A stretch of DNA of 64,000 nt from UBA6522 sp963664945 (GCA_963664945.1 OY761822.1:4340001-4404000); one strand, 5' to 3'. Positions 53,155 through 62,110 are shown, numbered from the stretch's first letter. Notes: a model not told the origin generated them from the sequence alone. A program made the numbers and translations.

Positions 53155-53898
53155 TCAGTCGTCGCCCAACGCAGCCAGCCGCTGCACGGCAAGCTCATGA
53201 AGGATGCGGTCATGGGCGTCCCTGGGCGGAATCTCGATCCCGCGCAAGAGCAGTTCCCGCGCCTGCTCCCGGTTCCGGTTTCGGCCAAGCAACAGCAGGC
53301 CGTTCGCGTACTCCAGGTAGACCGCTATTTCATCGGGAGCCAGCTCAAGCGCCTTCTCGTAGTAGTCAAGCGCATTTTGCCTCGTGGCCCGGTACGTCAC
53401 GCGGGCCACGAGCCCTCCCATCTTGTTCACGATTTCCGCATGCCAGGAGGCCATTGTGAGGGTCGCTTCGGCCATTTCCGGATCCAGCCGCTGCGCCTCT
53501 TCAGCGGCCTCGCGCGTTCGTCGCGCGTATCCCCTGTTGAGTGCCTCCATTACGCCCACGGTCCGGGCTTCGCGGCCAATGGCATGGGCTGACTGGAAGT
53601 AGGCCTCGGGGTTTTCGGGATCGAGGCGAATCGCCTCGTCCGCGGCACTGATCGCGCGTGCGAACAACTCCGGCTGTTCGTCTTCGGCGGCGAGGTAGTA
53701 GCCATGTACGGCCAGCGACTCGGCCGCCAGCGCGAACCCTTCCGACGTCCCCAGTGCTTCGCCAATCTCCGCAGCCTCCACGAATCGGCCCTCGCTGTAT
53801 GCAGCGCGTGCCGCATCCATGGACTGTGCTCCGACCGGGTTTGCCGAGAGAAACGCTCCTGCGACGGTGAGGAATATCGAACCAACCGCTTTCTTCAT
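53155..53898 (-). CDS. Secreted TPR-repeat protein
   Basis: ATG 53898 gives 247 aa with a signal peptide (IFLTVAGAFLSANPVGAQ). The rest is helical with TPR-like pairs: AARAAYSEGRFVEAAEIGEA, RAISAADEAIRLDPENPEAYFQSAHAIG, EEAQRLDPEMAEATLTMASW and YEKALELAPDEIAVYLEYAN, with the LDP and AxxxxP marks of tetratricopeptide repeats. It would be a periplasmic scaffold. It is the first gene of a likely pair with the FkbM methyltransferase. IS copy 2 landed about 90 bp upstream of its start. Confidence 0.85.
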   Translation of the reverse strand: MKKAVGSIFLTVAGAFLSANPVGAQSMDAARAAYSEGRFVEAAEIGEALGTSEGFALAAESLAVHGYYLAAEDEQPELFARAISAADEAIRLDPENPEAYFQSAHAIGREARTVGVMEALNRGYARRTREAAEEAQRLDPEMAEATLTMASWHAEIVNKMGGLVARVTYRATRQNALDYYEKALELAPDEIAVYLEYANGLLLLGRNRNREQARELLLRGIEIPPRDAHDRILHELAVQRLAALGDD

Positions 53899-53986
53899 GT
53901 GTTTACCCCGTGCCAAGGGAGATTTTTTCAAGTAGTTTTAGCATATTGTGATTCACACCTGAAAGGCAGTCAAAGTGTCAACGACT

Positions 53987-56114
53987 CAGGCCTATCCAAA
54001 AGTCCCGGTCCGGTTGGTTCCGGTGAGGCTGAGCGATGGGTCCGACGGGGATGTGTGGCTGTAGCGGAGGGGTCGCCGGTCGGTCCAGGGCGGTGGGGAG
54101 GCGTTGAGCGGGTTTGCTCGGGGGTATGGGTTGGTGCCTGGGCGCTGAGTAGGCGCGGCGCGCACGGGGATGCCGCGGCGCGGCCGGGCGGTGCGCCGTC
54201 GGGGGTCCGCGGGGTGCCCGGTCAGGGCGGCGCGGGGGTCAGGATGGCGTCGAGCGCATCCTGCGGGCGTGCGGCGTAGTGGCGGTTTGCCTGGGGGATG
54301 TAGTCGAAGTGGCCGATCGCGCGCACGATGGAGATCGCGGCGTTGCTGAGCGCCGCCAGGTTTTGCGGCAGATGCCCGGCCGCGGCGCGGCAGCGGTCCT
54401 CGTCGTAGCTGAAGTCGCGCACGTAGTGAACCCGGTTCTCCACTTCCCAGTGGCGGCGCACGATGTTCAACAGTTCGTCGGGTCCGGCCTCCTCGACGCC
54501 GAGCGAGGTGAGCCCGTAGGCGATCTCGCGGGTGCTTTCCCCGGTCTTGACCACGACGCGCTCGCGCTGCACGCGCAGCGCCTGACGGCGTGCGGGCAGA
54601 TCGCACCGCCCGTCCCACTTGGCGGGCGTGAGGTCGAAGGCCGCGCAGCGGCGGGTCTCCAGCCGCCCATGGGCCTTGTGCAGCGCCTCGGCGCTCCAGC
54701 GCGCCTGGCTCCAGTCGATGTCCGCCAGGTCCTCGCGAATGCTCGGCTGGTTGCCCTTCACGGCGGTGATCGCGTAGTCGGCCTTGCACTCCTCCACCAA
54801 GCAGCGCGCCGTGTCGTGTTGGGCGTGGATGGCGTCGAGCGTGACGACGCGCCCGGCGAGGTCCAGTTGCCGCGCCAGTTCGCGCACCGCCGGGATCTCG
54901 TTGCTTTTGGCGCCGATGCGCACCTGCCCGAGCACCAGGCCGCTGCCGTGCTCCACCGCGGCCACCATCATCTGGCGTTCGCCCTCGGTCCGCCTGGAGG
55001 CGCCGCGCACGTCCTTGCCGTCCATGGCCACCGGCGCAAGCCCGGCATGCTGGGCGCTCCAGGCGCGCAGCGCCCGATCCAGAGTGTCCGGCGGCAGCTT
55101 CGAGAGGATGTAATGGAAGGTCGAGGCAGCGGGCACTGTGTAGCACTGGCGCGTCGGGCTGAAGAACCCGCCCACCGCACGGCGCTGCGCCTCGTCGAGC
55201 CGGGCGGCGAACTCCCCGAACGCGCTCACGCCGCGATACCCGGCCAGGCGCGCCGCGATCATGATCGTCAGGTAGCTCGCCAAGCTGTAGCGCTGCCCGC
55301 GCCGTTTGCGAAAATCCTCCATCTCCCCGAGAAAGTCGTGAAGACTGCGCAATTGCCCCGCCGGCATCGGCGCCTCGCGCACCTCCACGGGCTCGCGCCC
55401 ATCGCGTAGCGCCTCGCGGGCGCCGGCTTCAAGCTCGTACACGTAAACCTCCTTGGGCTGGCCGTGCTCGCGCCACCGCGCCGGGCTGCCGTACACCCGC
55501 GAATAACCGCGCGTCAGGCCCAGCATCCGCCAGTTCGACGCCCGGTAGCAAACCCCCGAAAACCGCGACGGGTCCACGAACGTCTCCGCCAACAGCACCG
55601 GGAAACCGTGCATCGCGCGCATGTCCCCCGACAGCCGGCGCAGACTCAGACCCAGCACCCGAGAGGCCAGGTTGCGTACCTCCCCCTTGCCCACCAGCAA
55701 CGCGAAACGGCTGTTGTTCGCGATCAGCTTCAGCCGCCGAAACTGCCGCTCCGGCGGCCAACCCAGCCACTCGTCCCGAACCCCGACCTTGAACGCGCCC
55801 GCCGTCCAGCCCAGCAGCGCAACCCGGCTCCCGCCGCATACCGCCACGTGACGCAGCGACTGACCGAACAATCCCTTGTACGGCAAATAGTGAAACTCCC
55901 TCATCAGCGCGTCCCAACGCCGCCGCTCCGCCACGCCGCGCACCGGGCGCACCCACACATCGCGCAACTTCAACCGGCCACGGGAAAACACCGAGATCAC
56001 CATGACCCCCTTTATGCCACAACGACTTCTGAATAGCCAGACCTTGCACAGCCTGACCGCTTCCCTCACCGTTTACAGCCTCAGGCTATACGCCCCGACT
56101 TTTGGAGAGCCCTG
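53987..56114. mobile_element. 2,128-bp insertion sequence (DruA-ISAs1 type), copy 2
   Basis: This is an inverted copy of 13718-15845 with the same length. The ends are caggcctatccaaaagtc and gacttttggagagccctg. The sequence gtcaacgact flanks both sides (53977-53986 and 56115-56124), a perfect 10-bp target duplication. It lies between the TPR gene and the glycosyltransferase gene and breaks no recognised gene. Confidence 0.95.
54222..56003 (-). CDS. Fusion of DruA-like (DUF4338) domain and ISAs1-family transposase, copy 2
   Basis: The protein is the same 593 residues as the product of the gene at 13829, with ATG at 56003 and the stop at 54222. Motifs of both halves, including MDGKDVRG, LDAIHAQ and WEVEN, are intact. 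Identity of the two copies means one transposed recently, or that gene conversion keeps them equal. Long open frames on the opposite strand reflect GC-rich codon use and are not taken as genes. Confidence 0.87.
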   Translation of the reverse strand: MVISVFSRGRLKLRDVWVRPVRGVAERRRWDALMREFHYLPYKGLFGQSLRHVAVCGGSRVALLGWTAGAFKVGVRDEWLGWPPERQFRRLKLIANNSRFALLVGKGEVRNLASRVLGLSLRRLSGDMRAMHGFPVLLAETFVDPSRFSGVCYRASNWRMLGLTRGYSRVYGSPARWREHGQPKEVYVYELEAGAREALRDGREPVEVREAPMPAGQLRSLHDFLGEMEDFRKRRGQRYSLASYLTIMIAARLAGYRGVSAFGEFAARLDEAQRRAVGGFFSPTRQCYTVPAASTFHYILSKLPPDTLDRALRAWSAQHAGLAPVAMDGKDVRGASRRTEGERQMMVAAVEHGSGLVLGQVRIGAKSNEIPAVRELARQLDLAGRVVTLDAIHAQHDTARCLVEECKADYAITAVKGNQPSIREDLADIDWSQARWSAEALHKAHGRLETRRCAAFDLTPAKWDGRCDLPARRQALRVQRERVVVKTGESTREIAYGLTSLGVEEAGPDELLNIVRRHWEVENRVHYVRDFSYDEDRCRAAAGHLPQNLAALSNAAISIVRAIGHFDYIPQANRHYAARPQDALDAILTPAPP

Positions 56115-56319
56115 GTCAACGACTCGAACGCACGGCCTGAACGAACGGCGCCGCGCCGAAAAGGGACACGGCCAACGAACTGTGAAGTCTTGTCCAACAC
56201 CGGAGTAAGCGCGAATGGATAAGTTGACTGGGCTGTAGGCGTAGTCGGGGCCGGTATCCGGCGATTGCGCGTATCTCTCGCCATCCGCGATAATCGGCCC
56301 GCCGCATTCGGGTTCCCAT

Positions 56320-57108
56320 GTGAAGATTTTCGTTATCAGCCTGCGCACGGTCGAAGTCCGGCGCGCCGAAGCGACCGAACAGATGGCGAAGTTCGGCGTA
56401 CCCTTTGAATTCTTCGACGCGATCGAAGGGGCCGCGGGCCATTCCGGCTGGTTCGAGGGGATCGACCACCGACTCTTTCAAATCAATACGCGTCGCCACG
56501 ACCCAACGCCAGGGGAAATCGGCTGTTATGCCAGCCACCTTTCCCTGTGGAAATGGGCGATCGATCACGACCGGCCCGTCGTCATCCTGGAAGACGATTT
56601 CCAGTTGGAACCCGGCTTTGCCGACGTCATTAACGACCTGGAACCGCTGGTGAACAGGTTCGGTTTCATTCGCCTGCAATCCATGCACGGGCCGCGAGCC
56701 CTTCTGAAGCGACTTCGACCCGCCGCCCGGGAGGTGCTGTGTCGCAACGGACTTTCCGTGCATTACCTGAGCGACCCGCCTCATTACTCGCTGGCCTACG
56801 CGATCGGTCCCGAAGCTGCCCGCGCATTGACCCGGGCGAGTGCCACCCTGTATGCGCCCGTCGACAAGTTCATACAACAGACCTGGATTCACGAAACACC
56901 CATCCATGTGCTTGACCCCGCAGTGGTGAAGATGTCGGCACAGGCCGAACACTCGACCATCGGCGGGCGAAGGAACAAGAGCATCAACCCGTACGTCCTG
57001 CTGAGCCGCGTGATCTACAAGGGTATCGGCGAATTCCGCCGACTCGGCTTCGACAGGAAACAGTTCGCGCGGATGTCCAACCCTTACCCGGTGAGAGACG
57101 GGAAATAG
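56320..57108 (+). CDS. Family-25 glycosyltransferase (LPS-type)
   Basis: The 262-aa protein starts KIFVISLRTVEVRRAEATEQ, the GT25 N-terminus (VISL followed by R-R at the nucleotide-sugar site). FEFFDAIEG, TPGEIGCYASHLSLWKWAID and PVVILEDDFQLEPGF (acidic EDD motif) follow, then a region reading LQSMHGPR and YSLAYAIGPEAARALT. Members add galactose or related sugars to lipooligosaccharide. The start is taken at ATG 56320, which begins exactly on the family block. It lies right of IS copy 2. Confidence 0.92.
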   Translation: MKIFVISLRTVEVRRAEATEQMAKFGVPFEFFDAIEGAAGHSGWFEGIDHRLFQINTRRHDPTPGEIGCYASHLSLWKWAIDHDRPVVILEDDFQLEPGFADVINDLEPLVNRFGFIRLQSMHGPRALLKRLRPAAREVLCRNGLSVHYLSDPPHYSLAYAIGPEAARALTRASATLYAPVDKFIQQTWIHETPIHVLDPAVVKMSAQAEHSTIGGRRNKSINPYVLLSRVIYKGIGEFRRLGFDRKQFARMSNPYPVRDGK

Positions 57109-57174
57109 TGCCTGTTTCGCCGTCCGCCTCCGCCCGGCAAGCCGGCTGATGGTTCCCGTGTCGGAAGCTCGTCC

Positions 57175-57340
57175 CTAGCAGCCCGTGGCAAAAGTCCCCC
57201 TGCATTCGACCGACGCGGCATCCCGGCTGACTGCGTTGCTCGTCGGTCAAATATTCCCGATATTCTCCCTCCTCGCGCCTTGCCGGCCGGGCGCCGCGCC
57301 GGTCTCGGTGCGACGGGGGACTTTCGCCACGGGCTGCTAG
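57175..57340. repeat. MITE-like 166-bp element with CTAG ends, touching the dipeptidase stop codon
   Basis: The left end ctagcagcccgtggcaaaag and the right end, read inward as ctagcagcccgtggcgaaag, match over about 26 bp with few differences. The interior is non-coding. The right-hand CTAG contains the stop codon (complement of cta at 57337-57339) of the vanX-like gene. CTAG at both ends is as expected for an IS5-type target. Confidence 0.75.
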
Positions 57341-58035
57341 TTCGGAAAATCGAAATAGGTGTCCGGGTAGGGTTCGTCCGCCAGGGTGAAGTGCCACCAC
57401 TCCCGGGCGTAGTGGTTGAATCCGTTCGTGATCATCACAAGCTGCAACAGTGCGCGATTGGCTCGTTGCCGGGCCGTAACGGCTGGGCTGCCGGGCCACG
57501 AAATCGGCCCGAAAAAATCGTAGCCCGAGCCCATGTCGAGTTCGTGGACGACCCCGGCCTCGTCGCGGTAGACAATGGTGAGGTCCACCGTGCTGCCCCG
57601 CGAATGGCCTGACCGCGCGGCGATGTAGCCCTCCTCGAACAGGTCCTCCCTGGCCATGTCGGGATAGAAGCCGGGCTTCGTTCGTTGATCGTCGAGATCG
57701 GCTCCCCAGCGGACAAAGTGGTCCACGGCGCGCTGCGGCCGGTACGCGTCGAAAACCTTCAACCCGAGCCCGAATGGCTGGAGCGCGGCCTGAACCTCCG
57801 CCAGCGCGGCGGCGGCCGGCTCGGACAGGATCGCGTGTTGGTGCCGATAGCCGTCGATGGGCTGTCCGACGAAGTTGTCGCCGGTGGCGTACCTGAGTTC
57901 GATCACGATGTCCGGAATCGCCTCATCCAGGTACACGAATCCATCCGGCAAGGCATGGAGTTGCTGAGCAAGGCCGTCCATTGCGCCGACCGCGGCCAAC
58001 AGCGCAACCGGCATAACATTGCGCAAATGCTTCAT
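57337..58035 (-). CDS. VanX/DdpX-type D-Ala-D-Ala dipeptidase, exported
   Basis: ATG 58035 gives 232 aa with a signal peptide ending MDGLAQQ; longer starts at 58077 or 58197 add residues outside the family. The mature protein has IPDIVIELRYATGDNFVGQP, VFDAYRPQRAVDHFV, SGHSRGSTVDLTIV (zinc-binding His and Asp in SxHxxGxxxD) and AREWWHFTL (catalytic Glu and zinc His in ExxH), with MGSGYDFFG between. This is a complete M15D set. It may recycle peptidoglycan dipeptides in the periplasm; a vancomycin role is not implied, as vanH and vanA are absent. Confidence 0.9.
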   Translation of the reverse strand: MKHLRNVMPVALLAAVGAMDGLAQQLHALPDGFVYLDEAIPDIVIELRYATGDNFVGQPIDGYRHQHAILSEPAAAALAEVQAALQPFGLGLKVFDAYRPQRAVDHFVRWGADLDDQRTKPGFYPDMAREDLFEEGYIAARSGHSRGSTVDLTIVYRDEAGVVHELDMGSGYDFFGPISWPGSPAVTARQRANRALLQLVMITNGFNHYAREWWHFTLADEPYPDTYFDFPN

Positions 58036-58181
58036 CGTATCGGGTAAACGCTTCGTCGCACGGGATAAACGATTCATGGCACGCCTCGTTGATGGAAATT
58101 CGATTATCGCCCGAAAGGCCTGAATCCGCATTCGCGATAGCCTGAATACGCCACTCTCCCCAACCCTCCACCCAATGGGTG

Positions 58182-58222
58182 TTGACAGCTTTATCATACT
58201 GTACTAGATTACTAGGATACTA
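58182..58222 (+). promoter_or_regulatory. Promoter with overlapping TACTA repeat operator
   Basis: A consensus -35 box ttgaca (58182-58187) is followed after 17 bases by tagatt (58205-58210) as -10. Three copies of TACTA start at 58202, 58210 and 58218, exactly 8 bp apart, covering the -10 and the start region. The downstream operon encodes a YtrA-type GntR regulator, so this is its likely operator. Transcription would begin near 58217, leaving a leader of about 24 nt. Confidence 0.6.
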
Positions 58223-58240
58223 ATCGAATGGATCACAGGA

Positions 58241-59089
58241 ATGCTCGAAGCAAGGCGCGTCAATTTCGGTTACGGACCCGATCCGCTGTTTCACGAAACC
58301 GATCTGACACTCACACCCGGCCACATCTACGGACTGCTGGGGCTCAACGGCGCCGGCAAGACGACGTTGCTCAAGCTCATGACGGGGCTGCTGTTTCCGA
58401 AATCGGGCCAGATCGCCGCCTGCGGTTACGATCCCGCCCGGCGCGATCCCGGGTTCCTGGCCAGGGTCTTCCTGCTGCCGGAGGAACTGAACGTCCCCGG
58501 TGTCACCGGCAAGGAATTCGTCGCCGTGCGTTCGCCGTTCTATCCGGATTTCGATCAGGCCCGGATGCAGCGCTATCTTGAAGAGTTCGAGATTCCCGAG
58601 GGCAAGCGGCTCACCGCCCTCTCCCACGGGCAACAGAAGAAGTTCCTGTTGTCGTTCGGCCTGGCCTGCAACGCGTCGCTGGTGCTCCTGGATGAGCCGA
58701 CCAACGGCCTCGATATCCCCTCCAAGGGGCTCTTCAGGCGCCTGGTGGCCGAAGCGCTGAGCGATGACCGGACCATCGTCGTCTCGACCCATCAGGTCAG
58801 GGACGTGGAATCGCTGGTGGACCTGATCGTGATACTTCATGAGGGCAAGGTGCTGTTGAACCACACCGTTTCCGAACTGAGCGCAAACCTGAAATTCTCA
58901 GCCAGCCGAAACCGCCCCGAAGGAGGCGACGGCCTGATCTACTCCGAGCGCACGGTGGGCGGCTACGCCAGTGTCTGGAAGGACCTCGGCGGCGGCGAAG
59001 GAGGTCTGGATATGGAACTGCTGTTCAAGGCCGTCATCGCGAACCCGGAAACCCGTGCCGCACTGCCCACCATGGAGAACCAGCGATGA
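58241..59089 (+). CDS. ABC transporter ATP-binding protein
   Basis: The start is ATG 58241; agga lies directly against it, so normal Shine-Dalgarno spacing is absent and the leader is short. The 282 aa carry Walker A GLNGAGKTT (residues 34-42), a signature LSHGQQKKF near residue 127, Walker B LVLLDEPTNGLD and the switch His in STHQV. The C-terminal 70 residues are extra. It is the first gene of four with tight overlaps. With the membrane gene that follows it forms an exporter of the YtrB/EcsA-like group. Confidence 0.93.
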   Translation: MLEARRVNFGYGPDPLFHETDLTLTPGHIYGLLGLNGAGKTTLLKLMTGLLFPKSGQIAACGYDPARRDPGFLARVFLLPEELNVPGVTGKEFVAVRSPFYPDFDQARMQRYLEEFEIPEGKRLTALSHGQQKKFLLSFGLACNASLVLLDEPTNGLDIPSKGLFRRLVAEALSDDRTIVVSTHQVRDVESLVDLIVILHEGKVLLNHTVSELSANLKFSASRNRPEGGDGLIYSERTVGGYASVWKDLGGGEGGLDMELLFKAVIANPETRAALPTMENQR

Positions 59090-59853
59090 ACGAACACTTC
59101 TCGATCAAACGACTCTGGTGGTTGTTGCGCGCCGACTTCACCGCGGGCTATCGCTCTGTGTTGACGGTTTCGGGGACGTTGGCCGGCGTCATACTGATCG
59201 CATCGCTGATTTCGTTCGACCCCGGCGGCGCGGCCCAGGGCTTCTACGTGTCGTGGTACGGCGGGATGTTGTATATCTGGGGCGTCATCGCCTCCAGCCG
59301 CGCTTTCCGGGAACTTCACGACAAGACCCGAAACGGAGCGTACCTGCTGATACCCGCTTCGGCGATCGAGAAGACAGTCGTTCGCCTGCTCACGGTCACG
59401 ATCGGACTCGCCGCCTACCTGTTGATCTTTACCACGGTGGTTTCGCTCCTCGTCGAAGGCGTGTACCGATTGGTCCCGGGTTCCGGTCACGGCCTGTTCA
59501 ATCCGCTTGACGCGCAGTTGTGGCCCGTTGTCACCGGCTATTTCTTCCTGCAGTCCTTTTTCTTCCTGGGCGCGGCCTGGTTCAGGAGACGGCACTTCAT
59601 CAAGACCGCGCTGGTCATCACGCTGGCAGGCATCGCCTTGTGTGTCATTACGCTCCTCACTTTTCGGGTGGTGTTTGCCCCGGAAGGAATCGCCGGCCTT
59701 GGAAACATGGTGGCCCGGGCGGCCGGATCCTACCCGAGCCTGTTCCAGTCGCTTGAAGTAATCGGAACGTTCTTCGCGATCCTGTTGCCGGCGGCATGCT
59801 GGTCCATCGCGTGGCTGAGGGTCCGGGAGACGCAGGTCAGCGATGGAATTTAG
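59086..59853 (+). CDS. ABC transporter membrane subunit (ABC-2-like)
   Basis: ATG 59086 overlaps the ATPase stop (ATGA). The 255-aa protein has about six hydrophobic segments (VLTVSGTLAGVILIASLISF, GGMLYIWGVIASSRAF, LTVTIGLAAYLLIFTTVVSL, YFFLQSFFFLGAAWF and others) and a family-like block FRELHDKTRNGAYLLIPASAIEKTVVRLL found in permeases paired with YtrA regulators. Substrate unknown; cell-envelope stress or antimicrobial export is typical for such sets. Confidence 0.85.
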   Translation: MNEHFSIKRLWWLLRADFTAGYRSVLTVSGTLAGVILIASLISFDPGGAAQGFYVSWYGGMLYIWGVIASSRAFRELHDKTRNGAYLLIPASAIEKTVVRLLTVTIGLAAYLLIFTTVVSLLVEGVYRLVPGSGHGLFNPLDAQLWPVVTGYFFLQSFFFLGAAWFRRRHFIKTALVITLAGIALCVITLLTFRVVFAPEGIAGLGNMVARAAGSYPSLFQSLEVIGTFFAILLPAACWSIAWLRVRETQVSDGI

Positions 59854-60214
59854 CGAGCCCAGAGGCATTTACCTGCAGATCGCGGACCAGATCCGCGACC
59901 GCATCCTGCAGGGCGAATGGGAGTCCGGAGCACGGATACCCTCCATTCGCGAACTGGCCATCGAATTGGGCGTGAACCCGAATACGGTGACCAGGAGCTA
60001 TCAGGCATTGCTGGATTGGGGCATCGTCGCAAATCAGCGCGGACGCGGATATTTCGTCAGCGAGCGGGCAGGCGAGCGGGCGTTGCAAGCCATGAGAGAA
60101 GAATTTGTGCGTGACGAGCTTCCCAAGGTCGTTCGCACCATGAAAACGCTGGGTATCGGTCTGGACGAACTGGCCGAATACCTGGCTCGGGAAAACGGAG
60201 ATCGAGAAACATGA
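59843..60214 (+). CDS. GntR-family regulator, YtrA type
   Basis: ATG 59843 overlaps the permease end by 11 nt. The 123 aa hold the winged helix GIYLQIADQIRDRILQGEWE, RIPSIRELAIELGVNPNTVTRSYQAL and NQRGRGYFVSERA, followed by a short helical dimer part (VRTMKTLGIGLDELAEYL). This short C-terminus defines the YtrA subfamily, which represses its own ABC operon. The TACTA repeats over the promoter at 58202-58222 are its likely binding site. Confidence 0.93.
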   Translation: MEFSEPRGIYLQIADQIRDRILQGEWESGARIPSIRELAIELGVNPNTVTRSYQALLDWGIVANQRGRGYFVSERAGERALQAMREEFVRDELPKVVRTMKTLGIGLDELAEYLARENGDRET

Positions 60215-60933
60215 AAGCAAGCAAAATCGCACTGCTGTCACTGGGCGGCATTGTTGTCGGAACCATTGTCCTGGCCGCGGTGGTAGCGCGGGTCACCCTC
60301 GGTTGGGCCGGTCAGTCCGGCGGCATGAACGGCCCCGAGCCCGGCGAGATGACAACGGTGAGCCGCGATCTCGGCGGGTTCAGCGGAATCGAGATCAACG
60401 GCAGTTGGAGGATTGACGTCACCCGGGGAGACGAGTGGCAGGTGGAACTGTCCTATCCGGAAAACCACCTGAATCGAATCGACGTGTCGGTGACCGGCGA
60501 ACGTCTCAGCCTGGACGGAGCCGAGCCACGATCGTTCTTCGGTGGGTCCGGCGCCCGATTCGCGGCGGATATCGTCATGCCGGAACTGGTGGCGCTGGAA
60601 GTTGCCGGCAGCAACCGCGTGACGCTTTCCGGCTTCAAGGGCGAGCGGCTCTCGATCGATGCAGCCGGCGCGAACCAGATTACCGGCGACGACGGCCGCT
60701 ACGGCGAGCTCGGCCTGACAGTGGCCGGAGCCAACGACATCCAGCTTGCCGGCTTCGTCTTCACCGACGCGGACGTGGACCTGGCAGGCGCATCCAACCT
60801 GACGCTGACCATGGACGGTGGAGAACTGACCGGCGGCCTGGCCGGCGCCGGAAATATCGAATACCGCGGTACTGTCTCGCGGGAAGCGATTGACGTCGCC
60901 GGGTTCGGTTCGGTCGGGCCGGGAGAGCGCTGA
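60211..60933 (+). CDS. DUF2807 (putative auto-transporter adhesin head) protein
   Basis: ATG 60211 overlaps the regulator's stop (ATGA). The 240 aa start with a membrane anchor or signal (IALLSLGGIVVGTIVLAAVV), then VSRDLGGFSGIEINGSWRID, the DUF2807 entry block, and repeated parallel-beta units (LVALEVAGSNRVTLSGFKGE, RLSIDAAGANQITGDDG, LGLTVAGANDIQLAGF, VDLAGASNLTLTMDG). The repeats end AGFGSVGPGER. Such proteins fold as a short beta-helix on the outer face of the membrane. Pairing with the ABC/GntR genes suggests envelope-stress sensing, unproven. Confidence 0.88.
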   Translation: MKASKIALLSLGGIVVGTIVLAAVVARVTLGWAGQSGGMNGPEPGEMTTVSRDLGGFSGIEINGSWRIDVTRGDEWQVELSYPENHLNRIDVSVTGERLSLDGAEPRSFFGGSGARFAADIVMPELVALEVAGSNRVTLSGFKGERLSIDAAGANQITGDDGRYGELGLTVAGANDIQLAGFVFTDADVDLAGASNLTLTMDGGELTGGLAGAGNIEYRGTVSREAIDVAGFGSVGPGER

Positions 60934-60977
60934 TCTTCGTCGATTGCGCGGCTGATCAAGTGCGCAACAGCGTATGG

Positions 60978-61410
60978 CTACCGCCCACTGGCGCGCAGAG
61001 CCGAAACCTGTTCGCGCAACGAACGGTATGCGGCTTGCACTTCCCCCGAGATCTCTCCGGCCAGGAGATTGGCGTTTTCGTAGGGATCCTCCCGCAGATC
61101 GTAGAGTTCTTCCTCCCCCCGGAACCGCACCAGCTTGTAGCGCTGATCGCGCATCGCATAATCCCCATTCTCCACGCCCCCGGGACCGAAGGGACGCCAG
61201 AATCCGACCGATCTGGGTATCCATGGCCTCGACCATGGCCGCAAAGTAAGCTGGCAACAACTCGTCGGGCACCGATTCCGCATCCAGGTGCGAGTAATCC
61301 GACTGCAGGGTTTCCGCGGGCGGCAGATGCAATGGCACGTGCGGAAAATTGAATGCGAGCCACAGAAACCACTCCCGCGGCGATCGCGTCACGCAGAACC
61401 ACGTCCGCAT
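60978..61410 (-). pseudogene. Sulfatase remnant with internal deletion
   Basis: At the right, one frame reads PREWFLWLAFNFPHVPLHLP, YFAAMVEAMDTQIGRILASL, a segment from the middle of type I sulfatases. At the left, another frame reads ENGDYAMRDQRYKLVRFRGE, ELYDLREDPYENANLLAGE to the stop at 60978, the usual sulfatase C-terminus. The N-terminal catalytic part with the formylglycine C/S-x-P-x-R and the residues between the two parts are missing. Two frames and a deletion mean it is dead. Confidence 0.75.
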
Positions 61411-61726
61411 ATCCCGGAGCGCCTAAATTACGGACCGTTGTGAAACCGGCGCCTGCAAGGTCGCCGCCGCATTCTTGACCCCATTGATCGTCGCTTCGGG
61501 AAGCGACACCACCAGCGAATTCTGATTATGATCGTGCGAATCGCTATCGCATTTCTGGCGCCTTACGCGAGTTTTGAGGATTCCGTCAGATGCGTTTGTC
61601 TGCGAACATCTCCCCCCTCCAAAAGCACCCGCATGGCCGATTGTCGGGAGGAAGCGGGAGGTGCCGATATTCCCCGGGCGTCTCTTGTCAGGGGAGCGGC
61701 AACAAGGCGTATACTTGCAGAGGCGC
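61411..61726. other. Intergenic stretch, nothing recognised
   Basis: No gene was seen between the sulfatase remnant and the small membrane protein; open frames on both strands lack known motifs. The lost N-terminal part of the sulfatase would have been here. Confidence 0.4.
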
Positions 61727-62110
61727 ATGCTCATGAAGGCTCAGGCCGAACAACTGGCGAAAATGTCCGAAACCCTCGAAAGCTCCGGTTTCAGCAGGAC
61801 GCAGTCGAACGCGGTGATCGAATCCGTGGCGCTGGCGATGGAAACCTTCGCGGTCACGCCCGAAATTCTGGACGCTCGCATTGACGGGCTCAGGGATGAA
61901 ATGAACGCGCGGTTCGCGGCGCAGGACGAGCAGATCAAGAATCTGAGCAAGTCCGTGAATCGGCTTGAGCGGAACATGCTCGAATTTCAGCAACGCATGA
62001 TCGAATTTCAACGCAGCACGATACGCTACATGCTGGCATTCCTGGTGCTCATGCTCGGCGCGGTCGTGGCGATGTTCGGCGCCGTTTTCAGCCAGCTATT
62101 CGTAACGTAA
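61727..62110 (+). CDS. Coiled-coil protein with C-terminal membrane anchor (DUF1640-like)
   Basis: Start at ATG 61727 or 61733 (127 or 125 aa). The N-terminal part (QLAKMSETLESSGFSRTQSNAVIESVALAMETF) resembles the DUF1640/CCDC90 entry helix. A coiled coil follows (LRDEMNARFAAQDEQIKNLS, RLERNMLEFQQRMIEFQ) and one membrane helix at the end (YMLAFLVLMLGAVVAMFGAV). Such proteins are found singly in many Proteobacteria; their role is unknown. Upstream frame extension to 61574 is not family-like. No neighbour overlaps. Confidence 0.7.
   Translation: MLMKAQAEQLAKMSETLESSGFSRTQSNAVIESVALAMETFAVTPEILDARIDGLRDEMNARFAAQDEQIKNLSKSVNRLERNMLEFQQRMIEFQRSTIRYMLAFLVLMLGAVVAMFGAVFSQLFVT

Noticed and set aside
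57337..58035. Vancomycin-resistance locus
   Set aside because: Only a VanX-type dipeptidase is present; no vanH, vanA-like ligase or two-component genes are nearby.
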